Shown here piece after piece: positions 61,149-64,000 of a stretch of 64,000 nucleotides of DNA; positions within the stretch are counted from its first letter, which is position 1, and each line of letters starts with the position of its first letter. The notes under the pieces were generated by a model that was given only the letters and a program-made list of their open reading frames with translations, did not search any database and had not been told where the DNA came from. Source of the DNA: Legionellaceae bacterium (GTDB taxonomy: Bacteria > Pseudomonadota > Gammaproteobacteria > Legionellales > Legionellaceae); contig JAUYSP010000041.1 of NCBI GenBank assembly GCA_030696305.1, forward strand, positions 1 to 64,000, written 5' to 3'. Both the position numbers and the translations under genes were made by a program.

Positions 61149-62087
61149 TTAGTATGCCTTGACAGGAGAAGAAAATCCTTGCGGTTTTAGTGCTAACAAA
61201 GAACAGTCAATTTTCTGCAAGATGTTTTCTGCGGTATTACCAATAATGAAACCTGAAATTCCTGTACGTGCTACGGTTCCCATGATTAAAATATCAATTT
61301 TTTTATCGGTAATTGCTATTGGGATAAGCTCTTCCGGACGGCCTTTAAGCAGTTCGACATGGTACTCATTATTAAGTTTAGAGCGCTTTATAAGAGCTTC
61401 CATGCTTATTTTATGTGCTTTTTTTTCCTCAGAAACGAGCTTATCCAGTTCCTTTTTCGATGTATTTATCCAAACGTTATCACGCAGGTAATTTTCTAGA
61501 GCAAAATTCCAGCAAGAAATAATATTTAAATTTCCAGCATAATTATCGGCTAACGAGTGAGAAATATTTAGTAGTCTTAATGCGAGTTCTTGTCCTGCCA
61601 GCTCTTCATCGTTAGGATCAATGGCCACCGCTATCTGAATGGTTTCTGATGTATGGTAAAAAGGCCTATAAAGAAATAGCGCGCAAGGACATTTACGCAA
61701 TAACTCCATATCGAGTGCTTTAAAACCTTTTGTGCTTTCACTTGTTTCTACTCCTTTGATAAGCAGATCGTGCGAATGCCGAAGAATGTGGCGGATTATG
61801 CGTATATCTGGGGTACGACCACAGTCCACTTCAATATGAATAGATATTTTTCTTTTATTGGGCTTGAGAGTAGATTTTGCTGTCTTGATGGCTTTGTTTA
61901 CTTTATCAATCAAGGACTCTTCATAAGACGTCTTATACTCTTTGAGTGCATCAGGAAATGAAGGGCAAATAATGAGTATACTCAGTTGTGCCTGATGCTC
62001 ATAAGTCAGCTTAAGTGCTTGCTCCAAGGCTTTTGTTTCGTCCTGAATTCCGTGGCTTACAAATAAAATGTTGTGAAATTTTGGCAT
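61149..62087 (-). CDS. Tandem universal stress protein
   Basis: 312 residues from the ATG at 62087 (AAGGAG ten bases upstream; the frame is open further). Two UspA domains. The first (NILFVSHGIQDETKALEQAL) is divergent. The second ends in DILIMGTVARTGISGFIIGNTAENIL, the ATP-binding G-x2-G-x9-GS/T-type loop of Usp proteins. Similar to E. coli UspE in layout. It probably helps survival under stress; neighbours NhaA and the cation ATPase point to ion or pH stress. Confidence 0.87.
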   Translation of the reverse strand: MPKFHNILFVSHGIQDETKALEQALKLTYEHQAQLSILIICPSFPDALKEYKTSYEESLIDKVNKAIKTAKSTLKPNKRKISIHIEVDCGRTPDIRIIRHILRHSHDLLIKGVETSESTKGFKALDMELLRKCPCALFLYRPFYHTSETIQIAVAIDPNDEELAGQELALRLLNISHSLADNYAGNLNIISCWNFALENYLRDNVWINTSKKELDKLVSEEKKAHKISMEALIKRSKLNNEYHVELLKGRPEELIPIAITDKKIDILIMGTVARTGISGFIIGNTAENILQKIDCSLLALKPQGFSSPVKAY

Positions 62088-62132
62088 AATATGTTTTCTC
62101 CTTCGAGATAGCCTTGTTAACAGCATGGTCTT

Positions 62133-63287
62133 TTAATATTTACGAGATACTTTTTTTAAAACTAAAAATCCTGCTAGACCGGCAGTTAAGGAACCAATTA
62201 CCACACCGATCTTCACTAAAGGCATTAAATTTAGATTACTCTGTTGGTAAGCCAATGACCCAATAAACAAACTCATGGTAAAACCAACACCACAAATTAA
62301 TGCAATACCATATACTTGCTTCAGATTAATATGATCATCTTTAAGAAGTTGTTTAAATTTAACAAAATAACTTAATGGTAAAAAAATACCGATTTGCTTG
62401 CCAAAAAATAAACCGAAAGCTATGCCTAACACAATGGGGTGAGTAAACATCGATACGTCTACACCTATCAATGTAACGCCGGCATTTGCAAATGCAAAAA
62501 GCGGAAGAATTAAGAATACGATCCAATGGTGCAGACCATCTTCTAGACGTGTAAGCATGGATTCTTTACCTTCATCTGGTATCGTCATCGCAATGACGAT
62601 ACCAGCCAATGTTGCATGAACACCTGATTGCAATACAGCAATCCATAAGGCTATACCAATCAACATGAAAACTGAAACACGACGGCATTTAAAATAATTT
62701 AAGCCAATTAAAACGAGGGTCAATAATAAAGCTAGCGCAAGAGAAAAAAGGGATAATGATTGTGTATAAAAAATTGCAATAATTACAATGGCAGCAATAT
62801 CATCAAAAATTGCAATGGCTGTTATTAGAATTTTAAAGGAAAGCGGTATACGTGAACCCAAGAGAGATACAATACCTAATGTAAAAGCAATGTCAGTGGC
62901 GGTTGGTATTGCCCAGCCTTGTACGTAAACTGGATTGCGGTAATTAAAAAATATGAATATTAAAGCTGGAACCAAGAGACCGCTTAACGCTGTGATGGCG
63001 GGAGTCATCAGGCTGGTTTTATTGCTCAGGACACCGCGTTTGATTTCTCGTTTAATTTCAAGACCAATGAGCATGAAATAAATAGCCATTAAACCATCAT
63101 TGATCCATAAAATAAGTGGTTTTTTTATCAGAAAATGATCAATGCCAACACTGGCATTCATTTGCAAAAAATAGTTATAAGCATCACGGTAAGGGGAGTT
63201 AGCGACGATTAAGGCGAGTACTGCGGCGATAAATAATAACAGTCCTCCAAGTGTTTCTAAATTATAAAAAGAATTCGATTTATTCAT
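62133..63287 (-). CDS. nhaA: Na+/H+ antiporter NhaA
   Basis: 384 residues, as E. coli NhaA. About 12 helices. The ion-binding Asp pair is in AIFDDIAAIVIIAIFY, and the assembly-helix motif ATDIAFTLGIVSLLG is intact. GLEIKREIKRGVL is the pH-sensor region. Trades external protons for internal sodium. It begins 7 bases after the PhaC gene on the same strand and precedes the stress protein gene. Confidence 0.96.
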   Translation of the reverse strand: MNKSNSFYNLETLGGLLLFIAAVLALIVANSPYRDAYNYFLQMNASVGIDHFLIKKPLILWINDGLMAIYFMLIGLEIKREIKRGVLSNKTSLMTPAITALSGLLVPALIFIFFNYRNPVYVQGWAIPTATDIAFTLGIVSLLGSRIPLSFKILITAIAIFDDIAAIVIIAIFYTQSLSLFSLALALLLTLVLIGLNYFKCRRVSVFMLIGIALWIAVLQSGVHATLAGIVIAMTIPDEGKESMLTRLEDGLHHWIVFLILPLFAFANAGVTLIGVDVSMFTHPIVLGIAFGLFFGKQIGIFLPLSYFVKFKQLLKDDHINLKQVYGIALICGVGFTMSLFIGSLAYQQSNLNLMPLVKIGVVIGSLTAGLAGFLVLKKVSRKY

Positions 63288-63294
63288 AATAATC

Positions 63295-64000
63295 CTATTT
63301 CTGCATCACATAAGTGCCAGGAGCGGCAGGAAGTTGTTTATCGATGATTGGTGGTGAAACGCGTTTTTCACTACTGTGGGTTACTAACCAATCATGCCAA
63401 GCGAGCCACCAAGAGCCTTCACGTTTTTCTGCCGCTTTCAACCACTTGTTTGGCCCCCAATAATGCGTGTGACTTTTATGTTCGTTGATAAGGTAAGAAC
63501 GACCATCATGATTTGGTTCACTGATGATGCCTGCATTATGACCACCATTCGTTAATACAAAAGTGATGTCAGTATTTGTCATTAAGTGTATTTTGTACAC
63601 GGATTTCCATGGCGCAACATGGTCCTTTTCAGTGCTGACTGCGAAAATAGGTAATCGAATATTTTTAGGGGCTACCAATTCGCCTTCAACTTTAAAGCGG
63701 GCCGCTGCAAAGTCATTATTAAGAAAAAACTTTTCAAGATACTCTGTATGCATTTTATATGGCATTCGTGTGGCATCTGAATTCCAAGCCAATAAATCAA
63801 CCATACCTCGCTGCTTACCATGCATATAATCATCAACCATTTTTGACCATATCAGATCATAAGAGCGCAACATTTGGAATGAGCCGGCCATCTGTTTTGT
63901 GTCCAGGTAGCCCTGATCCCACATTAGATTTTTAAGGAATGATATTTCACTTTCAGAAATAAAGAGCATCAAATCACCGGCTTCAGTGAAATCACCTTGT
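63295..64000 (-). CDS. phaC: Poly-beta-hydroxybutyrate synthase, C-terminal part (runs off window)
   Basis: 235 codons are open to the window edge; upstream residues (QGDFTEAGDLMLF) show that the gene continues beyond 64000. LMWDQGYLDTKQMAGSFQML, DLLAWNSDATRMPY, STEKDHVAPWKSVYK (catalytic Asp) and TNGGHNAGIISEP (catalytic His) are typical of PhaC. The catalytic Cys lies outside the window. It polymerises (R)-3-hydroxyacyl-CoA, which the MaoC domain at 56922-58325 could supply. Full length cannot be judged. Confidence 0.92.
   Translation of the reverse strand, partial: QGDFTEAGDLMLFISESEISFLKNLMWDQGYLDTKQMAGSFQMLRSYDLIWSKMVDDYMHGKQRGMVDLLAWNSDATRMPYKMHTEYLEKFFLNNDFAAARFKVEGELVAPKNIRLPIFAVSTEKDHVAPWKSVYKIHLMTNTDITFVLTNGGHNAGIISEPNHDGRSYLINEHKSHTHYWGPNKWLKAAEKREGSWWLAWHDWLVTHSSEKRVSPPIIDKQLPAAPGTYVMQK

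Overview
The window looks like the chromosome of an A+T-rich gammaproteobacterium, most probably a host-associated member of Legionellales. The housekeeping genes are gammaproteobacterial in type (rlmL, darP/yjgA, ctaCDGE, psd, nhaA, crcB). They are mixed with genes typical of intracellular bacteria: an ankyrin-repeat protein, a probable OTU-fold deubiquitinase and several lineage-specific membrane proteins. The placement is an inference from gene content. No rRNA, tRNA, CRISPR array or transposase gene was seen.

Region by region. 1-2170: a decaying alpha-solenoid-like reading frame broken into pieces, with a hexanucleotide repeat. 2171-6149: L-2-hydroxyglutarate oxidase, a small Cys-rich peptide gene with its own promoter, a small GRDP/DUF1399-like protein, an outer-membrane barrel and an aminotransferase. 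6285-12076: a four-gene operon with the enzymes that make polyprenyl-phosphate-arabinose (UbiA-type phosphoribosyl transferase fused to a HAD phosphatase, DprE1-like, DprE2-like) plus a large GT-C-like membrane protein. 12162-15500: a two-TM protein behind a near-perfect consensus promoter, a second barrel protein and a GNAT-nitrilase fusion. 15830-20947: a type-I-secretion-like operon (ABC, HlyD, TolC) whose ABC ATPase has lost its catalytic motifs, followed by a shortened S-adenosylhomocysteine-hydrolase-like protein. 20969-23774: GDP-fucose synthesis (gmd, fcl) and a glycosyltransferase. 24323-30721: a Rieske protein, a tetraheme cytochrome c and an aa3-type oxidase operon. 30801-37682: TauE permease, darP, rlmL, ankyrin protein, thiamine pyrophosphokinase, thioredoxin. 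37936-44514: assorted metabolism and membrane genes.

44610-54986 is a second surface-glycan region: ABC-2 exporter (Wzm/Wzt), perosamine-synthase-like aminotransferase, PglD-like acetyltransferase, methyltransferase and glycosyltransferase. A permuted OTU-like protein, a FAD enzyme with a nuclear-localisation-like tail and an orphan PAS histidine kinase lie among them. GDP-4-keto-6-deoxymannose from Gmd could feed both Fcl and the perosamine enzyme, with Wzm/Wzt exporting the product.

55023-64000 is a cluster often seen in Legionella-type genomes: fabI, ackA, a MaoC-phosphotransacylase fusion, a P-type cation ATPase, a tandem universal stress protein, nhaA and the C-terminal part of a PHB synthase.

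Short repeats are a notable layer. One palindromic element (44521-44607) has a longer relative of exactly 55 codons (46627-46791) inserted in frame in the OTU-like gene. A 177-bp MITE-like element with an imperfect 8-bp target duplication lies at 53631-53807. A 55-bp promoter-leader is duplicated upstream of two glycan genes.
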